From NCBI GenBank assembly GCA_004151065.3, contig NWUY0304116796.1, forward strand, positions 1 to 52,992: DNA of 52,992 bases. Reading direction: 5' to 3'. Both the position numbers and the translations under genes were made by a program. The notes below the pieces were generated by a model. The model did no database searches and was not told the origin of the DNA. It saw nothing but the letters and a program-made list of their open reading frames with translations. Shown one piece after another: positions 1-10,379 of this stretch. Every line of letters starts with the position of its first letter. The stretch's first letter is position 1. This DNA comes from Larix sibirica (Eukaryota > Streptophyta > Pinopsida > Pinales > Pinaceae).

Positions 1-1060
1 AGCGGGCGGGATACAAACGTGGCTATTAGTTGTTCAAGAAGGGGGAGGGGGGGGGGGGGTAGTTCGGTGCTTGTGCAAAGGCAGTTTAAGTAGATCCACT
101 AGCATAAGGGGAAAAGATGAGAACTACACCAATGGATATGCGGGATCATTTTTAGGTCTTAGCTATGCTGCTATCCTTGCTTTTGTTTTTACCTTTTTTG
201 GTTTTTAAACAAGGTCATATGCAGTAAGGCAGATAAACTTCAATATGTAATTATGCTTGCCTTATTACTTGACACGAAGTATTTCATGAACGTTAAGTGA
301 CTCGCCCAGAGTTTGTGTTATCCCAGAATGCACTATAGATCTACGTTTCATTTGTTTAGGTCATTTGTGTAGGTTATGCCTTAGCAGAGCTCAGTTAAAC
401 ACTTGAAGGACCTGTCGATTGAGGTTATCCCCCATATTTATTCCCCTCAAATGGGCTCTTTATGTCACATAGATGCTTGATAAAGCCTTTTTTAAGAAGT
501 CGACTTTGTAGAGGAAGCCCTTACACCCTTTACACATGCTTTTCAAGAGGGCGCTTTACATATTTCACCTTAATGGCCAAGTGTTGTACATACATAAGAA
601 AGAGAGGGTCCAAGTGGGAGATGAGCCATAGGTGTTAAAACCTTTACATCGGCTTCACCTTTACATACATTTTCTAAAATGGGTGAGTCTTTTTTTAAGA
701 TGCACAGGTAAGTAATAATTTAGGAGAATAAATCAATGGATTCAGTGACCCTTCAAAGAGCGGGTGAGGCTTTTCAATCTATCTATGTGTTTCATTTCAT
801 TCCTTCCTCTCCTTACTAGGCAGCATTTGAAAGGTATCGTTTCCTTGGCATACGCAGTTTGTGGACCATTTTAAGCAAGAAAGTTTATTAGTGAAGTGTG
901 ATTGATCTCCATCCATTTACTGCATCCATTTACTGCAAGCACTCTTTACTTCTTTACTAGGGAGGTTTGCGTACAGTTCGACTAAAGCACACTCCAGTTG
1001 GTTTCCTTCGGCCGTAGGATGCACACTAACACTGGCACACTGGGTCGGTTGCTATAGACT
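1..1060. other. Spacer without recognisable gene
   Basis: No conserved reading frame or RNA gene was seen on either strand. The stretch holds a G run at 47-59, an exact 13-bp tandem duplication at 911-936 (unit ATCCATTTACTGC) and one copy of a dispersed motif at about 423-458 that recurs near 43642-43680. Confidence 0.6.
47..59. repeat. Poly-G tract (13 G)
   Basis: Uninterrupted run of 13 G preceded by GGGGGA. Its length may be unreliable because homopolymers of this size are prone to slippage and to sequencing error. Similar runs occur at 21763-21770 (8 C) and 24069-24078 (10 C). Confidence 0.9.
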
Positions 1061-1440
1061 GAGACATGGCAGCAGCTTCGAGCAAGTCAGGTAACCAGCA
1101 GTTCCAGCTTTATTATTCCCAGTAGCACAAGCACAAGTCGTCCCAGCACAATAACTAGTTTCATTTCCATCATAAGTTGAACCGGGTAAGAGGAAGAAGT
1201 ATAATAAGGCCTAGCAGCAGCACTACTCTCAGCAGTTCCATCAGCATTTGAATAAGCTGTTTCAGGGGCAGCGTTCTCATCAGCATAATTCCCAGTATAA
1301 ATTCCAAGAGCAGTTTGGAAGCCAAGCGGAGTAACCAAGTATAGTAACCGAGTATAGTGGCCGAGTATAGTATCCAAGCCTGGCTGAGTAGCCGATTCAA
1401 TCAGCTGAGTAGCCAAGCCCGGTATTGCATCACACCCATT
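1060..1440 (-). repeat. GCT/ACT-rich cryptic repeat, minus-strand copy
   Basis: Read on the minus strand this stretch is dominated by GCT, ACT, GGT, TAT and GAT triplets. It gives a 109-codon open frame (1087-1416) rich in Ala, Thr, Ser and Tyr. The frame shares composition and short strings, such as a Ser-Ser-Ala-Ala-Arg run, with the plus-strand repeat at 7565-8650. The part at about 1315-1420 consists of loose 10-12 bp units like GAGTAGCCAAGC that also occur near 15.5, 22.3 and 35.4 kb. I read the open frame as a by-product of triplet-phase repetition and not as a gene: it has no recognisable domain and its relatives elsewhere are full of stops. Confidence 0.55.
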
Positions 1441-1868
1441 TTTCCCAGCCCCTGAGCTCAGGCGAGTAGAGAGATAGAGTAATGGTTTCTTTTCCGTGCC
1501 ATGTCAATAAGAATAAGCACTCTATGGTCAATTGGTCGAGTACCTATAAAAACTTAACGCAATGGCATTTTTCTTAGGCAGATTGATTCACAAACTAGCG
1601 GGTCATAAGGCGGGTAATAGCTTGAGTAGGTTCTTTTTTCTGTGCTTGGGGAGAATGAATGGCTTAGGATAGGGCAGGGCTTTCAACTGGGTGGACCACT
1701 GACCGACAAAACACTAAAAGTTGCGAATGTGGAGATGGGGGTAATTGTGGCGGAAAAACGGAGAAGCAGAGAATCTATGCGGATATAAAATAAATTCCTT
1801 ATAAATGACTGTATCTTTATAACGCTTTATGTATACAGCTTGATGCCCCTCTATAAACCCTCTCTAGA

Positions 1869-2560
1869 GCTAAAGAAGCTTCAGTTGGAGACTATTGGGA
1901 CAACCAAACTATGTCCGAAGTTTTGGTGCTGCTGCAGGAGTATGAAGACCTATTTATTAAAAGCTTTACAGAGATGAAGAGTCTAAAAGGTTAACTTGGA
2001 GAAATGAAAATATAATTTTGGCTGGACACCAAACCCATTCAACATCGCTCCTATAGATTAAATCCATGAGTAAAGGAGGAAGAGGACAATAAAAGACTAC
2101 CTGTACCACTAAATGGGGTTCTTTTTCCTATAATTAATGCCATTTTGGTTAAAGAACGCCCCTTTTGTGTTCTCCCGCATTGTGATAGTAGCTTTTAGAG
2201 ATTACATACACAAGTTCCTGGCAATTTATTTGCATGACTGGACAGTGTAAAGCCTGCTAAAAAAACACATTGTAATGCTGAGACTTATTTTTATCAATGT
2301 CGATAGTGACAAATTTCCTTTAATATGAATAAATGTCTCTTTTGTACACCTTTTGGAACCTTGCTAAGGCACATTGTATGTAAGGAAGGAGTCTTGGTAG
2401 ATCCCACTAAACCCTGGCACATTATATTAATGTTTACAGAACACTTTGAAACAGACATAACTGTGAAAAATGGAGGTCTGAATAGAGCGGGGCAGCAAAA
2501 GCTCCTATTATCCAGAAGTTTAATGACACGTTTCCGCAGCGGACTATATATTTAACACCC
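1869..2560 (+). pseudogene. Ty3/gypsy reverse-transcriptase fragment (pol), broken
   Basis: Translation follows plant Ty3/gypsy pol closely but in a damaged state. The first block (1869-2090) contains EYEDLF, SFTEMK and a KPI..R.YRLNP stretch, the entry to the RT domain, with in-frame stops after LKG, KI and NP. The second block (about 2111-2420) contains WGSF.YN, a degraded FG.(K)NAP region, VFSRIVIVAFRDYIHKF, then YLHDWTV where the catalytic YxDD box belongs, and later NKCLFCTPFG, HIVC.EGVLVDP. The central RT part between the blocks is missing, roughly 70-80 residues judged from family layout. One catalytic Asp is replaced by His and several stops and frameshifts follow. Beyond about 2440 similarity fades in the region that should lead toward RNase H. 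It cannot be functional. It sits alone in mitochondrial-type spacer, so I infer a piece of nuclear retrotransposon captured by the organelle. Confidence 0.85.
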
Positions 2561-2960
2561 CATGGTGTAGCAAGACAGCACCCTACAGATAAGATAGAAA
2601 TACTAAATAACATCATTTGTTCCTCTGGGGTAAAGCGCAAATATAGGCAAATAAAGAGCCAGCTGGAGTCCAAGATGTAGGGTACTATACCTCCCTTTGG
2701 CTAACATAGGATTGGTATTTTATATTCCAAGTGGTTTACTTAAAAGGAGAATGGGGTGCTAATAATTATTTGACTTTTAGACTAGGGTAACTTAGTTCTC
2801 CTTACTATAAACTACGGATTCAGGTGTGTTATATTTCTTTATTTGTTCAAAACCAGCAGAACTTACAGACAGAACTGACAGATTGATTTTATGACTTTTT
2901 TGAAAAAAGGGTATAGTTTATTAACCAGCTAATGGAATTACCACAATTAATTTCTTGCTA
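2560..2960. other. Unassigned spacer after the RT fragment
   Basis: A minus-strand frame crosses this area but has no recognisable motif. The plus strand could hold more degraded pol sequence up to about 2680, but I could not match it to RNase H or integrase. Confidence 0.4.
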
Positions 2961-2964
2961 CAAC

Positions 2965-2997
2965 GGACAAGGTAAACGTCTCCATGCGAGCTCATAT
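2965..2997 (+). repeat. ATGCGAG-family dispersed repeat, copy 1
   Basis: Reads GGACAAGGTAAACGTCTCCA followed by TGCGAGCTCATAT. The family consensus is approximately (G)GACAAGTT(A/C)AACGT followed by (C/A)T(A/C)(T/C)ATGCGAG(C/A)TC(A/T)TAT. Two further copies follow within 650 bp, and many more lie at 27.3-32.4 kb. Confidence 0.8.
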
Positions 2998-3198
2998 TTC
3001 TATTATTTCTCTGGTTCTGCCACTAACTACGGTTTCAAGATAAAGGCAAGTTGAAAAAGTAGTGTAAAAGCTACATTATTGCCAGGAGCCAGGTTGAATG
3101 AACTACAAGTTGTTGGTTGCACTAATTAGAATAGTTGTTTTATTTTTCAACTAGGACGGGCACAATCCATGTACGTAAGATAGTAAGGCTTATTTACA

Positions 3199-3247
3199 TA
3201 TGGACTAAGGCCATGGACTTAAGGCAAGAAACTTAAGGCAGTCCATA
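3199..3247. repeat. Inverted repeat TATGGACT/AGTCCATA with internal copy
   Basis: TATGGACT at 3199-3206 is the reverse complement of AGTCCATA at 3240-3247. A second copy of the left arm (ATGGACT) lies between them at about 3213-3219, and the motif TTAAGGCA occurs twice in the loop. It could form a hairpin with an 8-bp stem. No function is evident. Confidence 0.6.
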
Positions 3248-3369
3248 GTAGTGCAAGACCAGTTCTTACATTACAGCTTAAGATTATGGCTGAACGGAAA
3301 TGACTTGTAAATAGAAGAGCTAGTACCGGAAGAAGTATCTACATATATTTATTTATTGTTACAATGAAT

Positions 3370-3404
3370 GGACAAGCTAAACGTCTCCACGCGAGATCAT
3401 ATAT
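3370..3404 (+). repeat. ATGCGAG-family dispersed repeat, copy 2
   Basis: Reads GGACAAGCTAAACGTCTCCA and then CGCGAGATCATATATG. It is close to copy 1 over about 33 bp with a few substitutions. Confidence 0.8.
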
Positions 3405-3585
3405 GTATGTTTCTGCTAGGATTTCACAATTTAGTATATATAGACTTCCCATATTGCTGCTATGACAAGACCTGCTCTGGTTAGATTTACCAGCTAGGTA
3501 TTATCCTTTGGAACTACTACACGGACACATTAGAGTTTCTTTGCTATAGAGAGCTAGCTCCTAGAAGTAAGGCTTTTATTTAAAT

Positions 3586-3620
3586 GGATAAGTTCAACGT
3601 ATCCATGCGAGCTCGTATAT
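3586..3620 (+). repeat. ATGCGAG-family dispersed repeat, copy 3
   Basis: Reads GGATAAGTTCAACGTATCCA and then TGCGAGCTCGTATAT. It is nearly identical over its core to the copy at 28284-28315, 25 kb away, which shares AAGTTCAACGTATCCATGCG. Confidence 0.8.
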
Positions 3621-4900
3621 CGTACGGATTTGCCACGTACTCGTGCTGGAAGTTGTTACCGATGGATCTTCCACGGATGCAACCAACAGCTATCCCACGT
3701 ACTAATGGAGTATTTTTTATGTGGGGGTGATTCCATAGAACCCATCAAAATGAGGCTGTGATTCAGTAAAAATGCAAAATGAGCGAAGGTTCGGTCTGGC
3801 CCACCACCCCACAACCAAGGATCGAGAATACGAGCCACTTCCCCTTATTTGGTCGTAAGATATTTTATACTTAGATCACAGCATTAGTAGTAGTCCCAAT
3901 GGGCTCATGTTCGGTCCCACCCCAACATAGCAAATGTGATGGTGGGATAGGGCTTACCTAGAGCAATAAACCTCACTATAAGCTATGGAAATGGAAAGGC
4001 TGCAAGGGCATATCCCAGAGAGAAACTTCAGGAATTAGAATGATTTTACTATATTTTTACTAGGGTAACTTAGCCCAGTACCCAACTATTTATTACCTCT
4101 GAATTAAGTTGGCTTCACACCCCGACTCTATACTTGCCGGCTACCAAGTGGGGTAGTCAATAAAATACTATGTAGGCGAACACAATGAAACACAACCTGC
4201 TGGATTACTCTCGACTTCTTTTTTCCATACTTTATAAGGGAGACCAAAACACGGTCTGCAGACTTCGATTGGTAACCTCCGATTTCTTTTTAATAGGGTA
4301 TAATTGAAAGGAGGGTTTCTTGAAGGGATCATTTCTTTCCTCATGACTTGCCTAATTACAAGGTGAGGTTGCTTGCCTTATGACTGGCAGAGTAGTTAGG
4401 TTGCTGGCCTAATCTTAATGAAAGGGGAGATCAGGGGTGAGGGAACGCTATCGACCGAAGGGAGTAGTTCGTTATGGATAGGTTCGTGACTCGACCAAAG
4501 GGAGAGGAAAACTGGCATTTTATTTTAGCAAATTAGAGGTATACTTGCTTGACATTAGGAGAGCAAGGGCGAATACGATAATGAAATAATTTTGAAAAGG
4601 GAGTTTGAAAGTAAGGGGTGCGGTTAAATCACGAGGGAAAAAGGGAATTTGGCACATTTTTAGGACCGGACCTAAAGACATGCTTTTTGACGCCTTGAAG
4701 CCTAGCATTTGGTTAATTGGTTGTTGTTGAAGCAAACCCGCAACCCGCAACTAGCATTTGCCTTAAGGTTGTTGTTGAAGCCAAGAAGCTATGTGGGCGC
4801 CTTCTCCGAGTAAGCTTGCCTGCTGTTTCACGCCCCTTGCCTTGCTTGGATGGGCAGAACATTGCTACTTTTGAAGCCGGAAGGATTAATGTTAGTTTAG
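3621..4900. other. Spacer without recognisable gene
   Basis: Minus-strand frames of 60-76 codons occur here but show no known domain and have no supporting context. Short internal duplications are visible, for example GGTTGTTGTTGAAGC at about 4717 and again at about 4767. Confidence 0.5.
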
Positions 4901-4917
4901 TGCAACGACCTATTGCT

Positions 4918-5600
4918 ACCAACAATCTTTATACCACCCTTTTCATTACCGGCTTACAGATCTTAACCTTTATATTTGAAGGAAGGGCTTGGGTCGGCAC
5001 ATGGGAGTTACTTAGACCTTTGCTATTACTCTGCCTACTTGCATTTATGTTAGTGCCACCTACCTATTTATAAAAAAAACCTTTACTGTTTCCTTTTCTA
5101 TAAGGAAGGGCTCACATACTTTCACTTTGATATTGGAAGAGCGTTCGAAACAACCACTTGCTTGAACAATGCTTTGTGGGTACGGCACTCTTGTGCTATT
5201 AACTTTATCTTACTTGCATTAGCTTAAGTACGACCTACTCCTACCAATCCACCTTTTATCTTAACCACCCTTTCATTAAACCAGGAAGAGCACTAGGGAA
5301 CAGTCTTTTTAGAACTTACCTTGGAAACCTGCTACCTGCAATCACTAGATATTCACAGGCCCTAGAACATGAGGTCTTCGAGGGACTGCTATCAGACCCT
5401 TACCTTAGGACCAACAGATTGGATGGCATTGATTGATCGCTTACCCTTATATTAATACTCCCACCCTAGGACAATGGATGGAAGCTGCCCAACTCATGAC
5501 CTTTGACCTGCACGAACTAGTTGATCTTGAGCCCTAGACCATGAGGAAGTAGTGAGTGAGTCGGGTAGCCCTTAGAAGCGCCGGATGGGATGGGACGGGA
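4918..5600. repeat. Old duplication, left copy (partner at 47.04-47.62 kb)
   Basis: The block at 5121-5190, with AACAACCACTTGCTT and GTGGGTACGGCACT, matches 47101-47184 in the same orientation. About 390 bp further on in both places comes CTTAGAAGC(G/A)CCGGATGG (5571 and about 47598). Weaker matches lie between, such as GGAT...AATCGCTTA/GATCGCTTA. An additional partial copy of the left part of the unit lies at 4918-5000, so the unit seems to have been duplicated locally too. A 118-codon plus-strand frame (4717-5073) overlaps the start but is not conserved in the 47-kb copy, so I do not call it a gene. Confidence 0.6.
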
Positions 5601-6017
5601 ATTGGAATTGGGTTCAATTAGTCGATAACTTCGATTTTAGTAGCATGCTCTTGCGGGGATGGATGCTGGGTGGTCCCGAGAGGCTTTCCCTTTATAATTA
5701 TTCTCATGCTGGACGGCACGACTGGCTGGATGGTACAAGAGCCAAATAATCTTAGTAGCTTACTTTCCTCCCTCGATTCTGGATTAAATGGTGGGGCTGG
5801 ATGGATGGTTGGATGGTTGGTAGTCAAGTCAGTAGCCAATTAATTATCGTATTCTCGTAGCTTGCTCTCACTATTGCTGGATTACATTTAAGCTGCTGCA
5901 TGGCATGAATGGATGGGATAGCATTAATGCATGGTAAATAGCATACTTCCCCTCTGGCTCTGATTCCAGGCTGAAGGCAAGTGTTGTTGGGCATAACTCC
6001 ATCAATCTCCTAGGATT
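5601..6017. other. Spacer with GGATGG-rich low complexity
   Basis: Loose GGATGG/GGTTGGATGG repetition, strongest near 5795-5822. No gene was seen. Confidence 0.5.
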
Positions 6018-6031
6018 TCGGCAGTAAATAA

Positions 6032-6363
6032 AGTAAAGGGTAAGGGTTGGTGGATCCGGTGGTCCTTCTAATATAAGTGAAAAGCAGTGCCTCCTAAGCT
6101 CTTAATGAAGTTCGTTATATAGGCCTGAAGGTGTATAGGTGGTATGGTAAAAATGAATCAAAGGTAAGGGCAAGGGTAAAGGGATCCAAAGGTTGTAAGC
6201 GATGACCCTGACTCTCCCCCATAATATTATTATCTGACCTGATATAATTAGTTCAGGCAGTAATTAATTCCTAACTAGGGCAGTTCCGTCCGATCCTCCG
6301 ATCCGATCCCACAACTAAATGGTCTAACTCTAAAAGAAAGTAAGGGTAAGGGTGGTTGATCCC
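6032..6363 (+). repeat. Three copies of GTAAGGGTAAGGGT...GATCC
   Basis: AGTAAAGGGTAAGGGTTGG leading into TGGATCC (6032-6057), AAGGTAAGGGCAAGGGTAAA leading into GGGATCC (6161-6187) and AAGTAAGGGTAAGGGTGG leading into TTGATCC (6338-6363) are spaced copies of one short unit. The GGGTAA core superficially resembles telomere repeat but is not tandem and always ends in GATCC. Confidence 0.65.
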
Positions 6364-6517
6364 ATCCCATTTGGCAGATTATTAGATGTTCCTGTGGATG
6401 TATATGGAGTGCGCACCATAACCAATTTTGAAGTGATATAAATTGTAGACAACACAAATCCATACCCTGCCATTGCTTGGGCTTAACTGGGATTGTACCG
6501 AAGAGATATTCTGGGTA

Positions 6518-6730
6518 TGATAAATTGAGAAAGATAAGGTGCATATCCAGATGAGATAGAGTATGATCCTGGCCTTATGATGAAAACTGGTAAATGAAAA
6601 AACAAAAGGTAGCATCATATCCAGATGATAGAAAGTATGAACCTAGCCTTCCAATAAGTGGGAATTTCAGTAATATAAGGTGGCATCTGGAGATGGTAAA
6701 TTCAGCAATAAAGGTGGCATGGGTAGATCC
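6518..6730 (+). repeat. GGTGGC-family repeat cluster A
   Basis: Four diverged units in tandem: 6518-6589, 6589-6660, 6661-6694 and 6695-6730. Each begins like GGTAAATTCA(G/C)(T/C)AATA followed by AAGGTGGCAT. The first two also carry CATATCCAGATGA(G)ATAGA and TGA(T/A)CCT(G/A)GCCTT. The full unit is about 72 bp and the last two are truncated. Related units occur at 7361-7437, 15211-15235, 44601-44630 and 46738-46910. Confidence 0.7.
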
Positions 6731-7360
6731 AACAGAAGAACCAGGAAACATGTAAGTTAGTAAAATTGATCTCCATGAATCTGGGCCTTGATCCTATGAG
6801 AGCTTATTTCAATCTTTATCTCCAATGAGAACTGATTTGTTGTAATAGGTGATCTAACTCTGATAAGGTATGTTCTAAAAGAAAGTAAGCTAGTAGGCAG
6901 GTTGGCGCGTGCTAGGATGGTGGCCCAGCTTAATATCCTTCTTTTCTGAACTGACCTTGTCTAGTAGTTATCTATACAGCTAAATAAGATGACTTAAGTC
7001 CAATAGGGCTTTAACTCTACAGCTTAAGACGGTCTTCACTCGGATAAAAGTGCTTAGACAAAGAGAGTATCTAAAGGCTTCCACTCTCAGGACTAACTGG
7101 ACTAATAATAAGCTAGTCTCTCTCTGGACCAAGCAAAGCAAGATCGGCTTGGACTAAGGCTAGTTAATAATTTATATAGATCTATTCGAGAATCAATCTA
7201 AACATCAACAATTTATATCTTTACATCTGATGCTGCAGGCATATCTACGTTAGACGAGCAATCTGAGAATCAATGGGATGAACTATTTGAACTATTGAAC
7301 TTAGCAAATGACTGGGAAATTCAGGTCCGACGGAAGGAGGGCTCGACCATAAGGGAGAGG

Positions 7361-7437
7361 AAGCAAAGGTGCCGTCTCAGATGATAGAGAAGCTGAACCT
7401 GGCCTTCTTAGAACTGGGAAATTCGCTAGAGAAAGGG
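7361..7437 (+). repeat. GGTGGC-family repeat, isolated unit
   Basis: AAGCAAAGGTGCCGTCTCAG, then ATGATAGAGAAGCTGAACCT, then GGCCTTC and GGGAAATTCGCTAGAGAAAG. The order of sub-motifs is the same as in the 6.5-kb cluster. Confidence 0.6.
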
Positions 7438-7564
7438 CTTAAGACAGATAACCTTATGGCATTGAAATGAATCTTACTCTCTGCGTTAAGATCAGAATCA
7501 TAAGCTTGATAACGATCATTAAGGAAGGTATGATGGGTAAACTGGATATGCTTATGGATGCTAT

Positions 7565-8650
7565 GGTTTAACAACTGGCTCTGTTTATACTACTGTTGCT
7601 TATTATGCTACTTATGCACCTGCTCCTGCTTATGATGCTTGTACTAGTGCCTTTGCTCATGGTGCTACTGGAAGATCTGGAACTAGTGCTACGACTGGCT
7701 TTGGCTCTTTACCCGGGGACTGAAACAACTGCTTAACCAACTGCACAAATGGCTGCTTAAGATGAACCAACCTAATCTGCTGTTACTTAAACTACTTATA
7801 CTAGTGATGGTGCTAGTGCTGCTTACCTTGGTACTGGTGCTGGTGGTAGATTTGTCACTGTCAAATATGCTGCTGGGAATGCTGCTTCAAATGCTGCCGG
7901 GAATGATCCTGCTTAGAATGAGACCGTGTCCGACCGTGTTCAACTTATTATGGAAGCCCTGTCCAAATAATGCTGGGAATTATGATGCTGCTTTTGCTGC
8001 TGCTTGAACCTACCTATAACTTTATTCATATATTACCTTACAAATGAGAGGATGTCAGATGCTACATAATCCCCAATAATGACGGTTCGAGTGCTGATTG
8101 GAATGCCCGTGCCCCCAATATGACCTTTTTCAAATACTGCCGCTTGGAATCCCGTGTCCAAATGGTGTCCAACTGCTGATGCAAATACCGTGTACGAATG
8201 ACCATGTTCTACTAAAGGTAATCTCGGGAATGATGCCAGTTACAATGCTGCTGGTTTGGCTGCTACCAGGAATGATGCTTGTTCAATTGCTGATTGAAAT
8301 GCTCATGCTGGGGCTTACAGTGGTACTGCTGATAGGCCTCCTTGTGCTGTTGGATATACTGATCCTGTTGGTGCTCATTAAGCTGGGAATAAAGCTGCCA
8401 GTTCAACTGGGAATACACTTGTTATCCTGGAAATGCTGGCCCTTCAGCTGATGCTGGTGCTGATAAAACTAGTTCTGCTGCTCGAACAGCTCCATATTCT
8501 ATTAATGTTGATTATACTGGTTCAGCTACTAGGAATGCCTCAGCTGGAAATTCTGAATATACTGCTGCTGTTCGGACGGCTCCTCCATATTATATTGATG
8601 CTCCTTCAACTGATGCAGGTAATGCTGATTTGACCGCCCCGAACGAATAA
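7565..8650 (+). repeat. GCT/ACT-rich cryptic repeat, plus-strand main copy
   Basis: About 1.1 kb of loosely repeated GCT, ACT, GGT, AAT, GAT and TAT triplets, for example GCTGGGAATGCTGCTTCAAA. The triplet phase is kept over long runs. One stop-free run (about 8445-8648) encodes a 60-plus residue Ala/Thr/Asn/Asp-rich string ending at TAA. Other runs (about 7570-7720 and 7785-7910) encode similar Ala/Thr/Gly-rich strings and are separated by stops and frameshifts. Overlapping frames rich in Leu and Met on the same strand (7762-8007, 8098-8451, 8433-8633) are the same triplets read in another phase. No domain is recognisable. It may be the decayed product of triplet expansion, or a very old low-complexity coding sequence. 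Confidence 0.6.
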
Positions 8651-8947
8651 TAAGTCAGAATCCTCTGGAATTGGATGGGGAAATAGAGGTATCGAGAGAT
8701 TGATTGTAGTTGCATTATTCTAGAGCTGGCGTCAACGAGCTCATGCTAATGCTTGCTAGGACCTGTCACAAATGTTTCGATCAATGCAAGCCTTCCCCAT
8801 GAGCATTCATCTTACCATAGCGAAAAGGCCCACCATTCATTATGCATGCCAGCGCATCACCACGTAATGGCACAATTCAGAACCAGAAAGAAAGAACCAT
8901 CACCAAAAGGAACGACCACCAATATACGCATAGTTATAAATAATATC

Positions 8948-9209
8948 CTGGCAGGTCCAGTGATTCATGCCATGTTGGATGAGCAAGATACGCGCAAGAT
9001 GGATGGGGGGCTTGCTTCCTCGTTACCTTTTACCTATGCCATGATGCTCATAGGCAGCCTATCTATAATTGGATTTTACTTTTCCAACTGGACTTTATCC
9101 CAAAGATGTGATCTCAGAGTTCGCTTACACCAAATGTACCATCCATCAGTGGTAACTTCGCTTTCTGGTTGGGAAATGTAATCTTTCTTTTTCACTCCTT
9201 ATCACTCTA
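8948..9209 (+). pseudogene. nad5: nad5 fragment (NADH dehydrogenase subunit 5), decayed
   Basis: This stretch matches the middle of plant mitochondrial nad5, a membrane subunit of respiratory complex I. In the first frame it reads [31 protein letters not shown] and IGF. After a +1 shift it gives [14 protein letters not shown], and after another shift [11 protein letters not shown]. Compared with the family, three breaks are visible: an extra GAT beside GATGG near 9001, an extra base near 9080 and an extra CATC near 9141. At least two of these copy the neighbouring bases. The match starts abruptly at about 8948 and fades near 9209, so only about 85 of some 670 residues are present. The open frame from 8753 includes 65 codons of unrelated sequence before it. 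It is a non-functional copy and the best evidence that the window is mitochondrial. Confidence 0.85.
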
Positions 9210-10370
9210 AATTGACCAGTTCTTCAAGGATGGGCCTCTCACTTATACATATGAACGGATTGATGAAGCCATTGAGTAAGCCCCAGCCATATAATGCCAG
9301 CCAGCAAGACCAGCACCCAAGCTAGCAGCATCAACAAAGCAACCCCCATAGGGCATATGCTAGCTTTGATAGTAGGTAGGGAGGACAGGGCCGGCCAGCT
9401 AGAAAGCGCCTCGGAGCACCAGCGACCCCCTTCCCCTGGTAGGGTGAAACATTAATGATGGGTTTCCTTAGTGATTTATGCATCATGGATTAGGTCATCA
9501 ATCAATTCTATCTATTTGTGCTTTCTTCATTTTCTCACACAATGGATGTATAAGCCCACCAGCCAGCTAGCAAGCACCCGTACCAGCCCCTAGTTAGATG
9601 CTCCACCTTAGTATCGGCACAGGCAGTAGAGAATAAGTCAAGAGGCAGGTAAGTAAACCTTTATCTTATTCCCGCTAGAGGTTAGCATTTGAAAGCGTCG
9701 AATGATAGTTCCAGTTCCGGGTGCCTCGGATCTAGTGTACCTTGGATCATGGGGCGAATTAATTACTTTGTTGGCCCTGCGGATCGAAGGAAGTTAAGCC
9801 GGCTTGAAATCGAATTGATTTCGGACGTTCAACAACCGATCCACTTCCCTCTTTTCCGAAACTTAAGCTGGCAGCCCTTTGGAAATAGCCATAGCCATTC
9901 AAGCGCCCCTTTGAATTTAAAGGCTATTTATGCCGCCTTCTCGTAGTAAAAGAAACCCTAAAAGAAGGAACAACTGCCAGCACATAGGCTATATTAGTAA
10001 AGCATATTTCTTATCTAGAAGTATAAATGCAGAAGAATCCCAGACATTATTTATCTCTTATAAGCATGGTGTAAGGATTCCTTACTCATATTGCTGTGTG
10101 ATTGATTTAGCTCTTCTGACTCGGATAATCGTAAGCCTTTTGAGGACACTCCCACATTTCCTATTGAGAAGAGGTGACAGACCATAGATGCAGAATAATT
10201 ATTATATAAGCATAGATCTATCTAGCCGCTATAGTATTTAATATACGTACTAGCGGGTTGCTGCCCCCTAAGGTCTAAGGGCTCTTCGATCAAGCATTTT
10301 TCCAAGTGTAACAGAGCAGCTTTAATTATGCATTTCTAAGTGATGGGAACCGTTCCTATTGTTCATGTCT
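9210..10370. other. Spacer; two overlapping 85-codon frames of unknown value
   Basis: Frames at 9689-9946 and 9930-10187 (+) overlap by 17 bp. The second starts with a basic segment (PPSRSKRNPKRR) that recalls ribosomal proteins, but I cannot match either to a family and see no start context. Loose CCAGCCAGCAAGCACC repeats occur at about 9295-9330 and 9555-9590. Confidence 0.35.
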
Positions 10371-10379
10371 TTGTGCATC

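Noticed and set aside
6032-6363. GGGTAAGGGT strings resembling telomere repeat
   Set aside because: Only two repeats per site, spaced 130-175 bp apart and always followed by GATCC; not a tandem telomeric array.
8088-8100. GACGGTTCGAGTGCTG, resembling a tRNA T arm
   Set aside because: No pairing T stem and no acceptor stem at tRNA distance.
8753-8947. N-terminal 65 codons of the frame containing the nad5 relic
   Set aside because: They do not match the nad5 sequence that should precede the relic, so the start codon at 8753 is incidental.
9689-10187. Two overlapping frames with a basic ribosomal-protein-like N-terminus in the second
   Set aside because: No match to any mitochondrial ribosomal protein I know. 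A short basic stretch alone is not evidence.
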